Shown here in pieces: positions 1 through 8,802 of a stretch of DNA of 64,000 bases (positions within the stretch are counted from its first letter, which is position 1; each line of letters starts with the position of its first letter). The stretch covers positions 3,906,001 through 3,970,000 of the forward strand of contig NZ_AP025018.1 of the NCBI RefSeq assembly GCF_019977735.1. Reading direction: 5' to 3'. Under the pieces are notes generated by a model. That model made no database searches, was not told the origin of the DNA, and was given only the letters and a program-made list of their open reading frames with translations. The position numbers and the translations under genes were made by a program. The stretch is from Calothrix sp. PCC 7716. GTDB lineage: Bacteria; Cyanobacteriota; Cyanobacteriia; Cyanobacteriales; Nostocaceae.

Positions 1-180
1 GATTCACTTAACATTGCGGAAGCTATTCTAAGAAACAACCATAAAATAGATATTCCAGAACTTCAAAGTTTACGCGAAGCTCTCTACCTAAGCCTAAACG
101 ATAAGAAAAATGATTGGCTTTCTGATAATGTTGTAAAAATTAAAACAAGAATTATAGCTTCTTTAGTACAAAAAATTTAA
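1..180 (+). CDS. C-terminal end of an unrecognised protein (5' end outside window)
   Basis: The first 180 bases are open from the window edge in frame 1 and end in TAA at 178-180. This gives 59 residues with normal, mostly helical composition (DSLNIAEAILRNNHK... ending LVQKI). No family was recognised. The next downstream sequence is a decayed defence gene pair, so this may be the last intact gene before a degraded patch. No motif allows a function to be proposed. Confidence 0.5.
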   Translation, partial: DSLNIAEAILRNNHKIDIPELQSLREALYLSLNDKKNDWLSDNVVKIKTRIIASLVQKI

Positions 181-330
181 GTTATCAATAAAGTTCCTAC
201 AGAAGCAAAATAAGGCAAGCTTAAGTGAGTGCAAATTTTGCGGGCGCCTGCCTTTAACTGATTAATACAGTCCAAAATTACCATTCCATCAAAGAATCTG
301 TAACGCTAAGTGCTGTTGCTCAACGCTTAA

Positions 331-525
331 GAAGGCGCCCACTCTCAAAGCCAAGGCAACAAATGCAAGCGAGTTAAGTCAAATTTTGAAATAGCACCTG
401 GATATTTGGTTGAAGGTTGGGATATCGAGCTTTTGCCAGTTTTAGCTATTTTTGGCGCCGTTCCATTTCTCCCATCTCATGAAGAAATGATTTTAAAGGG
501 TGACGAGTTATGCCAAGAAAGTTAA
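331..525 (+). pseudogene. C-terminal remnant of an RloA-like AAA ATPase
   Basis: The frame from 331 to the stop at 523-525 encodes a 64-residue tail containing PGYLVEGWDIELLPVLAIFG, then a PF-x-P stretch and the end GDELCQES. It overlaps the ATG at 510 of the next remnant in the way ATPase and RloB genes usually overlap. Upstream of 331 the frame is closed by stops, so the ATPase body (Walker motifs) is missing. RloA-type ATPases are partners of RloB in defence-associated loci. The assignment rests on gene order and on my memory of the family's C-terminal end, so it is tentative. Confidence 0.45.
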
Positions 526-660
526 ATCGTCGTCCACCTAGTAGAGAACCTGCTCAAAAAATTTTAATTGCTTGTGAGGGAAGTAAAACAGAACCTATCC
601 CTGCTTGAAAGTCTTCGTAACGAATTACGTTTGCGAACCTTTTATGTATTCCCCAAGAGA
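510..660 (+). pseudogene. Decayed RloB-like gene (N-terminal fragment, frameshifted)
   Basis: The ATG at 510 opens 32 residues ending in the motif ILIACEGSKTEP, which matches the conserved RloB-family start (hydrophobic strand, CEG-x-KTEP). The frame then hits TGA at 606-608. In the +1 frame from 601 the continuation LLESLRNELRLRTFY is what RloB proteins carry directly after KTEP, so one frameshift explains the break. Homology stops near 650 and the rest of the usual 200-residue protein is gone. RloB proteins are Toprim-like and found in restriction-linked or other defence loci. This copy cannot make a functional protein. Confidence 0.6.
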
Positions 661-705
661 ATAAAAACTCTACTATTATATACTTATTTTAAGCCGTTTT
701 TAGTA
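661..705 (-). repeat. Solo IS630/MITE-type end
   Basis: Read on the minus strand from 705, the sequence is TACTAAAAACGGCTTAAAA, flanked by TA at 706-707. It fits the TACT-N4-ACGG-TTAA ends of the IS630 at 43801-44955 and the MITEs at 8032 and 58105. No matching opposite end was found nearby, so this looks like a leftover end where the RloB remnant was cut. Confidence 0.4.
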
Positions 706-837
706 TACTATCAATATTTCCATACTTCCACAAAAGACAATTAGAAAATAATATAACTAAATTAACTCAATAATATCTCCAAATTGTACTCAAGTCGCCG
801 CAGTGTTTGATGAAAGTGTAGAGTTCAACAAACACCA

Positions 838-1302
838 ATGTTAAATCAAACACTCAAGACCAAAGTATTTGCAACACTAACTGCCCTGACTGCTACCTTT
901 TTTCTTGCACCTACCGCAGTTCGTGCTGATAATAGCCGATATGTCAATGATATTGGGCGCCAACTAGCACGAGCTGCAACTGCTGCTGGTTTAGGTGGTT
1001 ATACGAGAACTCACAAACCTTTTATAGATTTACTCACTCACGATCGTTCCCACTATATAACACTGAATCTGCGTGCAGGTACATCAAACGGCATAGTTGG
1101 AGTGTGCGATAGAGATTGTCGAGATTTAGATATTGCACTTCTTGATAGCTATGGAAATGTGATTGCTTCTGATTTGCAAGATGATGATATTCCTTTCATC
1201 AGGATAAATCCTAACTATAGTGGAAGATATAGAATTCGGGTTGATATGGCTAAATGCAATACTAATTCTTGTTACTACGGTATTGGTGCATTTGGTCAAT
1301 AA
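838..1302 (+). CDS. Secreted protein with a PPC-like C-terminal domain (paralogue 1)
   Basis: This 154-residue protein starts with a clear signal peptide (MLNQTLKTK, hydrophobic core to about residue 25, likely cleavage after VRA). A predicted helix containing RQLARAATAAGLGG follows. Residues 60-150 look like a bacterial pre-peptidase C-terminal (PPC) type beta domain: aromatic-polar strands, D-hDIALLDSYGNVIASD, and a closing YRIRVDMAKC. Two cysteine pairs (CDRDC, CNTNSC) suggest disulfides outside the cytoplasm. It is about 80% identical to the gene at 8247. A strong terminator follows at 1394-1427. The role is unknown; PPC domains are often add-ons to secreted proteases, but here the domain stands alone. 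Confidence 0.75.
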   Translation: MLNQTLKTKVFATLTALTATFFLAPTAVRADNSRYVNDIGRQLARAATAAGLGGYTRTHKPFIDLLTHDRSHYITLNLRAGTSNGIVGVCDRDCRDLDIALLDSYGNVIASDLQDDDIPFIRINPNYSGRYRIRVDMAKCNTNSCYYGIGAFGQ

Positions 1303-1393
1303 AACCCAATTATTGACATCAACGAAGGAATTTGGCACCTTTAACCTGATGGTATGGCTTGTAATTAGGTAATAATAGCTGCTTACCCTAAAT

Positions 1394-1427
1394 AAATTCC
1401 CCACAATTAACAATTTGTGGGGAATTT
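1394..1427. terminator. Perfect 13-bp hairpin after secreted-protein gene
   Basis: AAATTCCCCACAA (1394-1406) pairs perfectly with TTGTGGGGAATTT (1415-1427) across an 8-base loop. It lies 90 bases after the stop and is conserved at the same place in the duplicate copy. The A and T ends suit termination in either direction. The rest of 1428-1610 holds only a degraded piece resembling the right half of the MITE (1467-1503). Confidence 0.7.
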
Positions 1428-1610
1428 CACAAAAATTTGACGCAATTTTAAGTTATGTTTTTGAGATGCTTCCCTGCGCTATCGCTCCGTTCAGCATGAC
1501 AAAATATACTTTTCAAACATCCTCTAAGTATGTAGGTTTCTTCAATCCATTTTAACTGTTGCTCAACAAAACAATCTTATATAACTCGACCGATTATAAA
1601 ACGGTAAAAG

Positions 1611-2925
1611 CTGACTGCCTGACAGAACTCTGAAAACAAGCGTAAAATCAGGGAATTCAATAAAAGGGTTAAGAAACATGAGATGGTAAAGTTACCAGAC
1701 TTATACCAAGCGTGCATCATGTCGAACTCAACCCAACTCTATGGTCAGGTATTTGGATACTTACGTCAATACAGTAATTACTGTGACTTACGTCACTTAA
1801 AAACTTTAGCCTGGATGATTAATGGATTAATATATAGTGGGCAGTTAAGCTTGAGTGCGTGGGAACCCTACGTACAAAGTAATGCAGAACAAGCCCAAAG
1901 TTACGAACGTAGGTGGCGTAGATTTCTTGAAAATAGTAGGGTTTGCGTCGAGAAGTTGTATTTACCATTGGCGATGGCAGCACTAAAAGATTGGCATAAT
2001 CATCGATTATATTTAGCCATTGATACGACGGTATTATGGAATCGTTTTTGTATGATTCATATCTCAGTAGTATGTTGTGGTCGAGCAATCCCATTACTGT
2101 GGCGTGTATTAGAGCATGGCAGCGCGACAGTCGCATTTAAAGAATACGAACCAATGTTGCGTAAAGCCAGATGGTTACTACGCCATCATCCTGATGTCAT
2201 GATGCTTGCAGATAGAGGCTTTGCCAATCATGATTTTTTGAGTTGGCTGCAAGCAAGTAATTGGTATTATTGTATACGTATAACTTGTGACACAAAGTTA
2301 CATGGAATTAGGCGCCATCCGATAGAAGCATCTTCAATTTATCCCAAAAAAGGGGAAGCAGCTTTTTATCGTAATGTTGGATTATGGCAAGACGGTTTGA
2401 TTCGTTGTAATCTGGTAGTCGCTTATCCAGAAGGGGTATCTGAGCATTGGGCTGTTATTACAAATGAACCTCCGACTTTAAAAACATTACATGAATATGC
2501 CTTGAGATTTTGTGTCGAAGAACTATTTCTTGACAGTAAATCTGGTGCATTTGAATTGGAGGACTCTCGCCTCAGAAACGCAAAATCATTGGAGCGTTTG
2601 TATTTAGTTGCGGCTTTAACTTTACTTTATAGTACAGCACAAGGCATGGCAGTACAAGTGGCTGGTCTACGTCAACATGTTGACCCTCATTGGAATCGTG
2701 GTCTAAGCTATCTTAAAATTGGTATTAGCTGGCTTAAAGGTGTTATTCATAAGGGGCGCCAATTGCTAACCCCAATTCCTTTGTTACCAAAAGACCCTGA
2801 GCCTTGTTTTGCTTCCAAAAAAGCTCTTCAAGATATAAGTTACGGAATATGGTTTTCTCGCATTTACTGTTTAGAGTGCAGACCTTGATTTCACTGCCTT
2901 CCGTATCAATCTGTCAGGCAGTCAG
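1611..2925 (+). mobile_element. IS4-like insertion sequence with 16-bp inverted repeats
   Basis: A 16-bp perfect inverted repeat, CTGACTGCCTGACAGA at 1611-1626 and its complement at 2910-2925, encloses a single transposase gene, giving an element of 1,315 bp. I could not find an obvious target duplication just outside the ends, so the true tips may lie a few bases away or the flanks may have changed. It appears intact. Confidence 0.75.
1683..2888 (+). CDS. DDE transposase (IS4-like superfamily)
   Basis: This 401-residue protein fills the element at 1611-2925. The N-terminal 100 residues are helical (LRHLKTLAWMINGLI). Catalytic acidic residues are visible as AIDTTVLW (first D, about residue 118), MLADRGF (second D, about residue 178) and the EELFLDSKSGAFELEDSR stretch (E, about residue 280), the order of an RNase-H-fold DDE enzyme. 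The C-terminal region has YLKIGISWLKG, which I have seen in cyanobacterial IS4-like proteins. The frame is uninterrupted, so it may be active. The start ATG at 1683 has no obvious Shine-Dalgarno sequence; an internal methionine at residue 13 is an alternative. Confidence 0.85.
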   Translation: MVKLPDLYQACIMSNSTQLYGQVFGYLRQYSNYCDLRHLKTLAWMINGLIYSGQLSLSAWEPYVQSNAEQAQSYERRWRRFLENSRVCVEKLYLPLAMAALKDWHNHRLYLAIDTTVLWNRFCMIHISVVCCGRAIPLLWRVLEHGSATVAFKEYEPMLRKARWLLRHHPDVMMLADRGFANHDFLSWLQASNWYYCIRITCDTKLHGIRRHPIEASSIYPKKGEAAFYRNVGLWQDGLIRCNLVVAYPEGVSEHWAVITNEPPTLKTLHEYALRFCVEELFLDSKSGAFELEDSRLRNAKSLERLYLVAALTLLYSTAQGMAVQVAGLRQHVDPHWNRGLSYLKIGISWLKGVIHKGRQLLTPIPLLPKDPEPCFASKKALQDISYGIWFSRIYCLECRP

Positions 2926-2968
2926 GCATTAACTCTACCACTCTGCGTCACAACTCTGAAATCGATTC

Positions 2969-3310
2969 TCACAGATTTCCTCCGCGCATGTCAACTTCAT
3001 TTAAGATCTTTTTTTCGTACTTACGTAGAAAGTAAAGTTTGCTACTAAAGCAATGCATAATGCTCATAAAATCCTCCATCATTTCTTGATGCGGGGGCTT
3101 GTAAGTATTATTTAAGACAATGATTCTACATCCATTGAGGTTGCAGAACCATTCAATAAAATCAAATCCAAATCTTGCTAACCTATCTTTGTGTGCAACT
3201 ACGATGTTGGTAATTTCGCCCTTTGCAACACGTTCCATTAGCAGAATAAATTTCTTACGTTTAAAATTAAGTCCTGAACCTATATCCGTTTTAGTATATA
3301 TATATTGTGC
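2969..3310 (-). pseudogene. Truncated IS607-type serine recombinase
   Basis: Minus-strand residues from YIYTKTDIGSGLNFKRKKF onward match the C-terminal two-thirds of the serine recombinase catalytic domain of IS607-type transposases. The invariant IVVAHKDRLARFGFDF segment and the EMMEDFMSIMHCFSSKLY helix are present. The N-terminal nucleophile (YxRVSS), the DNA-binding helix and the partner tnpB are all missing. The homologous part begins immediately after the stop of the WD40 gene (3333), so the recombinase end abuts that gene. The annotated reading frame could run on to 3388, but that part lies inside the other gene. Confidence 0.7.
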
Positions 3311-3332
3311 AATGTGTTTCTCGATAGCCCCC

Positions 3333-6300
3333 TCATTTATTCGGACAAATCTCCTGGCGCAACTTATCACGGGTAGCGAGATAATCATTTAAATAGTTAC
3401 AGCCCTGCGCCAGTAAATCATCTAAATCCAAACTCCATAATTTAATGGTGTAGTCATAATTCGCAGAAGCTAAGGTTTTGCCGTCGGGACTAAACACGAC
3501 GCTGCTGACTGTACCTTGATGTCCAGTCAGGAGGGAAATTTCTTTTTCCGTCTTTAGATTCCACAATTTTATGGTGTTGTCTGAGCTTGCAGAAGCTAAG
3601 GTTTTGCCGTCGGGACTAAACACGACGCTACTGACTCCACTTTGATGCCCAGTCAGTAAGGAAATTCCTTTTCCCGTCTTTAGATTCCACAATTTTATGG
3701 TTTTGTCCCACCAACCACTATAAGCTAAGGTTTTGCCGTCGGGGCTAAACACGACGCTTCTGACTCTACCTTCATGTCGAGTCAGGGAGGTAATTTCTTT
3801 TCCCGTACCCACATTCCAAAGTTTTATGGTGTTGTCGTCACTAGCAGAAGCTAAGGTTTTGCCGTCGGGACTAAACACGACGCTTCTAACTGTATTCTGA
3901 TGTCCAGTCAGGGAGGAAATTTCTTTTCCCGTCTTTAGATTCCACAATTTTATTGTCTTGTCGTCACTCGCAGAAGCTAAGGTTTTACCGTCGGGACTAA
4001 ACACGACGCTGGTGACCCAACCTTGATGTCCAGTTAGGGAGGTAATTTGTTTTCCCGTTCCCACATCCCACAATTTTATGGTTTTGTCGTTACTAGCAGA
4101 AGCTAAGGTTTTGCCATCGGGACTAAACACGATGCTGCCGACTGTACCTTGATGTCCTTCTAACTGATTGCGTTCGCGGATATTTAACAAGATTTCCTGT
4201 AAACTAAATAATGGGCTGTAAGCCGGGTAATCAGCCAAAGATTGTTTACCTTTAACTAAACCTTTCAACTCTCTTCCAGTCCGCATTATTTCAACTAAAT
4301 TCTCAATTTGCCCTCCTACATAGAACTGGCGCAATGTTCTAACTCCCGCTTGTTCTAATCGCGTAGCTGTCAGGGCATTTTTGCGTTGTTCTTCTGCGTT
4401 TTTTCGCTGATTTTCAACTTTTTGTGCCAGTTGTTGTGCTTTTTGCTGCTGCCGTTGTGCATCTTCTTTTTGTTTTAAAGCGATTTCTCGGTCTTTCTTC
4501 GCTTGCTCCGTCTGTTCGCGCGCTTCTTCTTGTCGTTGCTTTGCTATAGTTAATCCAGCTACAGCAGTTTGACGTGCTTGTTCTGCTTGTTGACGCTGTT
4601 GTTGAGCTAATCGTGCTTGCTGCTGTGCTTGTTGTCTGTCTCCCTGCGCTTTAGCTACTGCTTCGTTTGCAGATTTCTCTTTTTCTTTTGCTATGTTTAA
4701 TTGTTGGTCTTTTTGCTGCAAATCTTGCTCTTTCTTTTTTACATCCTCAGTTGCTTTTTTTAAATTAGCATTTGCAATTTTTTCGTTGGCTTGTGCTTTT
4801 GTTAATGCAGTCTCAGCTTTTTGTTTTTGGTCAGTAATAGATTGCAGTTCTTTATTTACATTATTTAGTTTTTCAGTAGCTAAATCTTGTTCTTTAATAG
4901 CTTCATCTGCCGTTATCAATGCAGCTAAGGCGCCAATTATAGACAGCAGCAAAAAAACCAAAGCAACAATGCTGATACGAACCTGTCTCTTTGTCTTGCC
5001 TTCTGCTTCCGTCAAACGCTTATTAGCTTTTTTCTCTTGCTCCAAAGCTTTATTTTGTCTTACTTCTGCTTCTGCAACCTTTTGATTTAACTCTGCTTCT
5101 ACACTCGTGGATAAAAATCTATAATCAATATCACTCAAACTTTTTCCACCAGCCCAAACACGAGCAATTTCTAAATCTTCTCCCCGCAATAAACAGGACT
5201 CATCCTGGTATCCACTCTCTTGCCAAGCCTTTAAATTATCAGTATAGGGACGTAATTTACCTAATTCATTCTCAACCCAATTAATATCAAATACATTCGC
5301 ATAAATCTTATTATAAACTCTTAATTTTGTCTGCTGTTCCACTACCACCCCAGTCAAACGTAACCTCATTTGTTCTGGAGTTCCATCAACAGCAATTTCG
5401 CTATGCTGTAAAATTTGCTGATATAAACCCAACAAGGCTACAGAAATTCGCTCGTTAACTAATATCCTATCCCGAATCGTTTTTAAATGTTCTTCTTTAT
5501 CCTGAGCTAACCAATTATCAATAATTCCACTTTTTACAACTCCTTCTACTAACTGTGTAATTTGGAACCTCTCCCCTAACCCCTCTCCGAAGCGGAGAGG
5601 GGAATAATCAATGTCTTCGTTTCTTTGTTGTAGAGTATCAGAAACCATAATTTCAAAGCCTCTCTCCTCGTAGGAGAGAGGTTTGGAGAGAGGTTTTTTC
5701 AAAGTCAGCTTTAATAAATTACAAACCTTCTGCGTCAATAAAGGTTGTCCCCCAGTCCAAGCCAAAACCTGTTGCATCAAAGCTTGCGGATTTTCTACCT
5801 TCCCCTCAAAACCCTTAGCCAAAGGCGCCACTTCATCTAACTCAAACCCATAAAGTTGAATTGCTCTCCCAATATTAAACGGTGTTCTCTCCTCATCCTT
5901 AATTAAATCTGAAGGTGTTGCTACACCAAACAACGCAAAAGTCAATCGCTTATACTCAGCTTTAAACGCGCGTCTTTGATAGCAGCTTCTAATTAAAGCG
6001 AAAAAATCATCTGCTGGAAAATCTAAGCGAAGAATACTATCAATTTCATCCAGAAAAATGACAATATTTTGATGAATATTTGGCAGTAATAACTCATCAA
6101 AAAGCTTCCCCAAACGTCGTACTGGAGAAATTTCGATAGATTTGTCCCACCATACAACCAAATCTTCTGGTTCAACAAAATTCAACTCAGTTAATAAACT
6201 ATCAACAATACTTCCGTACCACTGCTCAATGGTAATATCTTGACTACCCAATCCAGAAATATCAATTACAGCACAAGCAAAACCGTCAGCTTGTAGCTGT

Positions 6301-6473
6301 TTCATCGTCCGTACCAACAAACTCGTTTTACCCATCTGTCGGGAGTTAAAAACATAACATAGCTCTCCTGCCTTTAATCCATGATAAAGGTCAGAATCCG
6401 CTTGCCGTTTCACATAGCTGGGGGCATCTGATTCTAAACTGCCACCAACTTTATACTCGTAGTCTCCCGTCAT
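3333..6473 (-). CDS. AAA-like ATPase with membrane segment, coiled coil and WD40 repeats
   Basis: This 1,046-residue signalling-type protein has an AAA-like (PF14516-type) domain in residues 1-400, with Walker [11 protein letters not shown] near 45 and Walker [13 protein letters not shown] near 140. A single membrane helix lies near 500-525 ([20 protein letters not shown]), a long Gln/Lys/Glu coiled coil spans 470-700, and six WD40 blades marked by FSPDGKTLA occupy about 760-1020. Cyanobacterial proteins of this layout are thought to sense or scaffold through the WD40 propeller and act through ATP hydrolysis; roles in stress response or defence are inference. About 45 residues within the ATPase domain (near 258-302) derive from an inserted repeat. 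It is divergent from the HTH-ATPase at 6634, separated by 160 bases. Confidence 0.85.
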   Translation of the reverse strand: MTGDYEYKVGGSLESDAPSYVKRQADSDLYHGLKAGELCYVFNSRQMGKTSLLVRTMKQLQADGFACAVIDISGLGSQDITIEQWYGSIVDSLLTELNFVEPEDLVVWWDKSIEISPVRRLGKLFDELLLPNIHQNIVIFLDEIDSILRLDFPADDFFALIRSCYQRRAFKAEYKRLTFALFGVATPSDLIKDEERTPFNIGRAIQLYGFELDEVAPLAKGFEGKVENPQALMQQVLAWTGGQPLLTQKVCNLLKLTLKKPLSKPLSYEERGFEIMVSDTLQQRNEDIDYSPLRFGEGLGERFQITQLVEGVVKSGIIDNWLAQDKEEHLKTIRDRILVNERISVALLGLYQQILQHSEIAVDGTPEQMRLRLTGVVVEQQTKLRVYNKIYANVFDINWVENELGKLRPYTDNLKAWQESGYQDESCLLRGEDLEIARVWAGGKSLSDIDYRFLSTSVEAELNQKVAEAEVRQNKALEQEKKANKRLTEAEGKTKRQVRISIVALVFLLLSIIGALAALITADEAIKEQDLATEKLNNVNKELQSITDQKQKAETALTKAQANEKIANANLKKATEDVKKKEQDLQQKDQQLNIAKEKEKSANEAVAKAQGDRQQAQQQARLAQQQRQQAEQARQTAVAGLTIAKQRQEEAREQTEQAKKDREIALKQKEDAQRQQQKAQQLAQKVENQRKNAEEQRKNALTATRLEQAGVRTLRQFYVGGQIENLVEIMRTGRELKGLVKGKQSLADYPAYSPLFSLQEILLNIRERNQLEGHQGTVGSIVFSPDGKTLASASNDKTIKLWDVGTGKQITSLTGHQGWVTSVVFSPDGKTLASASDDKTIKLWNLKTGKEISSLTGHQNTVRSVVFSPDGKTLASASDDNTIKLWNVGTGKEITSLTRHEGRVRSVVFSPDGKTLAYSGWWDKTIKLWNLKTGKGISLLTGHQSGVSSVVFSPDGKTLASASSDNTIKLWNLKTEKEISLLTGHQGTVSSVVFSPDGKTLASANYDYTIKLWSLDLDDLLAQGCNYLNDYLATRDKLRQEICPNK
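5565..5700. repeat. Interspersed repeats inserted in frame in an ATPase gene
   Basis: Two units of the common cyanobacterial CTCTCCCC/GGGGAGAG repeat lie here. One is at about 5565-5604 (hairpin of CCCCTCTCCG with CGGAGAGGGG) and one at about 5655-5699 (CTCTCTCCT with AGGAGAGAG). They are read through by the ATPase gene as the peptides [11 protein letters not shown] and PLSYEERG, which have no counterpart in the domain. Confidence 0.75.
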
Positions 6474-6633
6474 AATTTAGTTTTTAATAAAGATAAATTG
6501 CATTTATACCTACCTTGAGCTTAATTTATAGAATATTGAGTTCTTATTGGAGTTGCTATTGAGTTGTAATTAACTTTACCAGACAAATACTTATCCTGTA
6601 AGCTTAACTTTGTAGTTTGTTTATAACTCAGCT

Positions 6634-8028
6634 ATGCCACGCGGAATCAGAGTAAATACAGAGTGTATTCCCCTTGTCAAGCAAAGAATGTTACAAAAAG
6701 GTTTTGCCCGTCAAATCGATTTAGCTGAGAGAGTAGGTCGTAGTCAATCTGTAATTAATTTTTTCCTCAATGGTAGGACAGTTGAATATCTAAACTTCTA
6801 TGAGCTATGTGAGGTATTAGGTTTTGAAGTTAACGAAATTGCTGATTTTGAAGGACTGGCAAGTGTGTATGCACCAAAAACACAAAAAATAGATAGTCCC
6901 TCTTCTTCCTCGTCTGACTTACCTTCCCCCGTTGCTACTTCCTACTCTCCATCTTTAAATCTCGACCTGGAATATCCAGAAGGGGAAGTGCCATTAGATT
7001 CTCCCTTTTATGTAGAACGTGCTTCCATTGAGCAGCGTTGTTACGAAGAAATCAAAAAACCTGGTTCCCTAATTCGCATCAAGGCGCCGCAGCACATGGG
7101 TAAATCTTCACTCCTCGCGCGGATTCTCCATCAAGCAGAAAATCAAGGCAATAAAGTAGTAGCCATCGATTTTCAGATAGTGGACGAGGAGTTTTTCTCT
7201 GACTTAAATAAATTTCTGCGCTGGTTTTGCGATACAGTCACCGAAGCAGTCGCAGGAAATAATGGAGAATTACTAGAAAAATTGCTGCAACAACTTGATG
7301 AGCATTGGAAATCTGGACAGCGCTTTGGCTACATGAAGTCTTGTAAAAATTACTTTGAGCGCTATTTATTCCCAGAAATCAACCAACCGCTAGTTTTAGG
7401 GTTAGAAAAAGTTGATAGATTATTTGAATATCCCAAAATCTACAAGGATTTTTTTGGATTATTGCGCGCGGTTCACGAAGAAGCCAAACGTCGGGATATT
7501 TGGAAACAATTAAGATTAGCTCTCGCATATTCTACTGAAGCATACGTACCAGTCGATATTAATCAATCACCATTTAACGTTGGTTTAGCGTTGGAATTAC
7601 CAGAATTTACCCACGAGCAAGTCAAAGATTTAGCTCAACGTCATCAACTAAATTGGAGCGATACAGAAGTACTGAAATTAATGGAATTGGTGGGGGGACA
7701 TCCTTTTTTAGTGCGTTTAGCTCTGTATCAAATTGCCAACCGAGAGATAAATTTAACTAACTTCTTGCAAACGGCGCCGACAGCAGCAGGTATTTATAGT
7801 AAGCATCTGCAACGGCAAGAATATATTTTGCGGCAACAGTCAAAATTAGGGAAAGCAATGCAAGAAATTGTTACAAACGGTCATCCTGTAATTTTAACTA
7901 CAGAAATCAGGTTTAAATTATATAGTCTCGGATTGGTCAAACTACGAAATGATGAAGTCACACCAAGATGTGAGTTATACCGTCAATATTTCTGTACTTC
8001 CACGAGAGACAATCAGAAAATAATGTAA
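6634..8028 (+). CDS. HTH protein with AAA-like ATPase domain
   Basis: This is a 464-residue protein. Residues 1-75 form an XRE-like helix-turn-helix (RQIDLAERVGRSQSVINFFL). A Ser/Pro linker (85-110) leads into an AAA-like domain of the PF14516 type, with Walker A APQHMGKSSLLARI near 150 and a degenerate Walker B PLVLGLEKVDRLF near 252. The second acidic residue of Walker B is replaced, so ATP hydrolysis may be weak. Proteins of this HTH-AAA type are common in cyanobacteria, and the N-terminal HTH may act in protein-protein contact or DNA binding. The gene faces away from the AAA-WD40 gene and precedes a secreted-protein gene. A remnant of its 3' end is duplicated at 706-760. Confidence 0.8.
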   Translation: MPRGIRVNTECIPLVKQRMLQKGFARQIDLAERVGRSQSVINFFLNGRTVEYLNFYELCEVLGFEVNEIADFEGLASVYAPKTQKIDSPSSSSSDLPSPVATSYSPSLNLDLEYPEGEVPLDSPFYVERASIEQRCYEEIKKPGSLIRIKAPQHMGKSSLLARILHQAENQGNKVVAIDFQIVDEEFFSDLNKFLRWFCDTVTEAVAGNNGELLEKLLQQLDEHWKSGQRFGYMKSCKNYFERYLFPEINQPLVLGLEKVDRLFEYPKIYKDFFGLLRAVHEEAKRRDIWKQLRLALAYSTEAYVPVDINQSPFNVGLALELPEFTHEQVKDLAQRHQLNWSDTEVLKLMELVGGHPFLVRLALYQIANREINLTNFLQTAPTAAGIYSKHLQRQEYILRQQSKLGKAMQEIVTNGHPVILTTEIRFKLYSLGLVKLRNDEVTPRCELYRQYFCTSTRDNQKIM

Positions 8029-8031
8029 CTA

Positions 8032-8157
8032 TACTAAGAACGGTTTAGAAATGTCATTCTGAGCGGAGCATTTGCCGCAGGCTAGAATCTCTAAGATGCT
8101 TCACTGCACTGCGTTTCGTTCAGCATGACAAAGTTTATATTTAACCCGTTTGCAGTA
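8032..8157. mobile_element. 126-bp MITE-like element, copy A
   Basis: It starts TACTAAGAACGG and ends CCGTTTGCAGTA; the ends are inverted as TACT-N4-ACGG. TA lies on both sides (8030-8031 and 8158-8159). A near-identical 138-bp copy is at 58105-58242. The region 718-765 shows the same flanking sequence without it. It has no coding capacity, and the subterminal sequence is also imperfectly inverted (TGTCATTCTGAGCG against CGTTCAGCATGACA), so it can fold as one long hairpin. Confidence 0.8.
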
Positions 8158-8246
8158 TAAATAAACTAAATTAACTCAATAATATCTCCAGCTTGTACTC
8201 AAGTCGCCGCAGTGTTTGATGAAAGTGTAGAGTTCAACAAACACCA

Positions 8247-8711
8247 ATGTTAAATCAAACACTCAAGACTAAAGTACTTGCAACACTAGCTGCTATTTCT
8301 GCTACCTTTTTCCTAGCACCTACCGCAGTTCGTGCTGATAATAGCCGATATGTTAATGATATTGCTCGTCAACTAGTACGAGCTGCAGCTGCTGTTGGTT
8401 TAGGTGGTTATACGAGAACTCACAAACCTTTTATAGATAAACTCACCCACGATGATTACGATAATATTACACTTAATCTGCGTGCAGGTACATCATACGG
8501 CATAATTGGAGTATGCGACAGAGATTGTCGAGATTTAGATATTGCACTTTATGATAGCCGTGGAAATCTGATTGCTTCTGATTTGCAAGATGATGATACT
8601 CCTTTTATCAGGATAAATGCGAACCGTAGTGGGACTTATCGAATTCGGGTTGATATGGCTAGTTGCAGTAATAATCCTTGTTACTACGGTGTTGGTGTAT
8701 TTGGCCGATAA
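8247..8711 (+). CDS. Secreted protein with a PPC-like C-terminal domain (paralogue 2)
   Basis: This 154-residue paralogue of the protein at 838 has the same signal peptide, the same RQLVRAAAAVGLGGYTRTHK segment, the same beta domain with DLDIALYDSRGNLIASD, and two cysteine pairs (CDRDC, CSNNPC). Differences cluster on the surface of the beta domain and in the signal peptide core, which suggests both copies are still under selection as proteins. It lies 218 bases after the HTH-ATPase gene, with the MITE and a conserved leader between, and ends at a hairpin terminator. Function unknown. Confidence 0.75.
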   Translation: MLNQTLKTKVLATLAAISATFFLAPTAVRADNSRYVNDIARQLVRAAAAVGLGGYTRTHKPFIDKLTHDDYDNITLNLRAGTSYGIIGVCDRDCRDLDIALYDSRGNLIASDLQDDDTPFIRINANRSGTYRIRVDMASCSNNPCYYGVGVFGR

Positions 8712-8802
8712 AACCAAATTATTGACATCAACAAAGGAATTCGGCGCCTTGAATCTAATGGTATGGCTTGCAATTAGGTAATAGTAGCTGCTTACCCTAA
8801 AT

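Larger units (their letters stand above)
706..1428 (+). repeat. Duplicated segment, copy 1 (partner 7977-8836)
   Basis: From 706 to the hairpin ending at 1427 this matches 7977-8836. The match covers the last codons of the HTH-ATPase gene (non-functional here, 706-760), a conserved leader of about 75 bases (762-837), the secreted-protein gene and its terminator. Copy 2 differs by holding an extra 126-base MITE at 8032-8157. Here the same position is an uninterrupted TA, that is, an empty site. Confidence 0.75.

Noticed and set aside
1126-1413. Antisense reading frame of 95 codons, also present in the duplicate at 8535-8822
   Set aside because: It exists twice only because the sense gene is duplicated; composition is not protein-like and it overlaps the terminator.
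4693-5085. Plus-strand frame of 130 codons within the AAA-WD40 gene
   Set aside because: It is the complement of the Lys/Gln/Glu-rich coiled coil, giving a Phe/Cys/Ser-rich peptide; an artefact of the sense codons.
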